A DNA stretch of 6,947 bases from Euryarchaeota archaeon UBA59 (GTDB lineage Archaea > Thermoplasmatota > Poseidoniia > Poseidoniales > Thalassarchaeaceae). The notes beneath the pieces are model-generated. The model was given only the letters and a program-made list of their open reading frames with translations. It did no database searches and was not told the origin of the DNA. The stretch spans positions 12,639 to 19,585 of the forward strand of contig DAVI01000048.1 of the NCBI GenBank assembly GCA_002505495.1, given 5' to 3'. Positions within the stretch are counted from its first letter, which is position 1, and every line of letters starts with the position of its first letter. Shown here in pieces: positions 5,754 through 6,947 of the stretch. The translations under genes were made by a program, and so were the position numbers.

Positions 5754-6947
5754 TCATTCGCGGGTCACCTCCAAAGACGAAACCCTCGCTGAGAGGATGT
5801 AGAGCGAAACCGCGTTTATCACTAACAACATGACAAGACTCCAAGATGCTGGATGCTCGTAGGTGTAGTTCAGCCCGAGCATCCACTGCCCGACATGAGC
5901 AACATTGTCGTATGGCGATATGAGGTAAATCGCACTACTCTCAAACAGCCAGAAAATGAGAAACGCAACCATTTTCGTCCCCAAAATCAGACCCAAGAAA
6001 GAGACTGCCGGGAAGAACTTCCCTTGGCTGATGGAAGAGAGAGCGACCCCGATGCTGGTGTAGGTGATGACTAGAATGGTGCCGGCCGCGAAAGCCCCGA
6101 GGAAGAGGAGGCCGGTGTCAATCAGGTAGGCCCACCCCTCACCATTGACGAGGATGGCTCCGACATAGTAGGCGAACAGCGTGAAGAGGACGACAACGCC
6201 GAGAATCGTTGCTACCGAGAGATATTTCATCGCCGCGTAGTCACGCCGATTGACTGGCCGGGAGAAGTATAGTGCGCTGGTACCATTCCGCCTGTCCTCG
6301 CTGATGATTCCACCGATTATCAGTGCTGTTACTATCGGGTAGGTACAGGCGTTCCTGAACCAGAATGAGAGCACATGACCGTACAGGTTTCCACGAGAGA
6401 TTCCGGCTAGCCGAGAGATTTCCTCAGTCCCTGAAGCGGCCCCCACGGCTAACAGAACTAGGTCGCCTAGAGAGGTGATGAGGACGCCGAAAAGAACCAA
6501 CTTCGTCATCACCGGCCACGGCTTGTGACCCTTCGAGAAGAGGCCGTAGATGTGGTAGCGCAAAATTGCCCAATTTCGCACCCAACGGGTGTTCAATTTT
6601 CCGTTCCAAGGTCGGTATACTTGATGGAATATCTTCCCCACTGAAGTATCGCTGGCAATCTTCGCCACCTGTGCAACGGCGGTATCGTCCCCCTCGCCGG
6701 AACCGAACGCAGCCTCCATCCGACTCTGCCCTGTGACTGCCAAACCTGCCTCGCCCATGAACTCCGCTTCACGAGTCGCCTCGGAGGCGGCGGGTGCGCT
6801 ATCCGGTGTCGTAGGAGTCGATACACCCCCCTCTGTCTGGTGCTTCTTGGCGACCATGTCATCGAAGTCGTCGAACAGGTCGTCCACCGAAGGTGCTTCC
6901 GTTGGGGTGGGAGAGGTTTCCGGGTCGGTGGTTACCTCATCGCTAGC
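5754..6947 (-). CDS. ABC-2 type transporter permease, 5' end cut by window edge
   Basis: The first membrane half of the ABC system. The frame is open to base 6947, so 397 residues are visible and the true start lies outside. A GTG at 6887 is in frame but has no Shine-Dalgarno, and the 20 codons before it (Thr/Pro/Glu-rich, like the tail after it) look coding. Counting from the edge: a disordered acidic tail (1-100) with DDLFDDFDDM at 22-31; an amphipathic stretch around NTRWVRNWAILRYHIYGLF (119-137); TM1 147-170; TM2 190-215; the cytoplasmic ABC-2 motif SEDRRNGTSALYFSRPVNRR (216-235); TM3 243-266; TM4 273-300; TM5 about 311-336; TM6 367-387. The EDRRNGT...SRPVNRRDY motif matches COG1277/NosY-like permeases and parallels DEMDKGT...GKPIAR in the other half. 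It lacks the Asp-rich loop of its partner. It is the first gene of the cluster seen here; its promoter is not in the window. Confidence 0.88.
   Translation of the reverse strand, partial: ASDEVTTDPETSPTPTEAPSVDDLFDDFDDMVAKKHQTEGGVSTPTTPDSAPAASEATREAEFMGEAGLAVTGQSRMEAAFGSGEGDDTAVAQVAKIASDTSVGKIFHQVYRPWNGKLNTRWVRNWAILRYHIYGLFSKGHKPWPVMTKLVLFGVLITSLGDLVLLAVGAASGTEEISRLAGISRGNLYGHVLSFWFRNACTYPIVTALIIGGIISEDRRNGTSALYFSRPVNRRDYAAMKYLSVATILGVVVLFTLFAYYVGAILVNGEGWAYLIDTGLLFLGAFAAGTILVITYTSIGVALSSISQGKFFPAVSFLGLILGTKMVAFLIFWLFESSAIYLISPYDNVAHVGQWMLGLNYTYEHPASWSLVMLLVINAVSLYILSARVSSLEVTRE

Overview
The window looks like a piece of an archaeal chromosome, with moderate GC and every gene on the minus strand. 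The best guess is a marine Poseidoniales-like (Marine Group II) or related Thermoplasmatota archaeon. The reasons are Shine-Dalgarno sites of the GAGGTG type, one gene with a TATA-like box at leaderless distance and no Shine-Dalgarno, and calcium-binding-type Asp/Gly repeats in a membrane protein. The assignment is inferred from gene style, not from a marker gene, and is moderate at best.

Layout, read in the direction of transcription (high to low coordinates). Block A (6947 to 1988) is a tight four-gene cluster: an ABC-2 type permease whose 5' end lies beyond the window, an ABC ATPase, a second and unlike ABC-2 permease, and a Trp-rich soluble protein with a possible CrtC/lipocalin-like fold. 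Spacings are 37 nt, a 4-nt ATGA overlap, and 10 nt (to the preferred ATG), which implies one transcript and translational coupling. Block B (1941 to 1) has its own candidate promoter. It holds a four-helix membrane protein with a bacterial-type PH domain, a small TPR protein, and the 5' part of truA (tRNA pseudouridine synthase).

How they may work together: the first three genes together make a complete ABC complex, with one ATPase and two different membrane halves. The second permease carries an Asp-rich, two-cysteine insertion of about 100 residues outside the membrane. The lipocalin-like protein at the end of the cluster could bind or process a hydrophobic substrate, but nothing in the sequence names that substrate. 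The PH protein, TPR protein and TruA share an orientation and short gaps but no obvious pathway.

There are no RNA genes, CRISPR arrays, insertion sequences, long repeats or gene-free stretches over 300 bases. The longest gap between genes is 72 bases (811-882). No frameshifts or broken genes were seen. The first permease and truA are cut only by the window edges.
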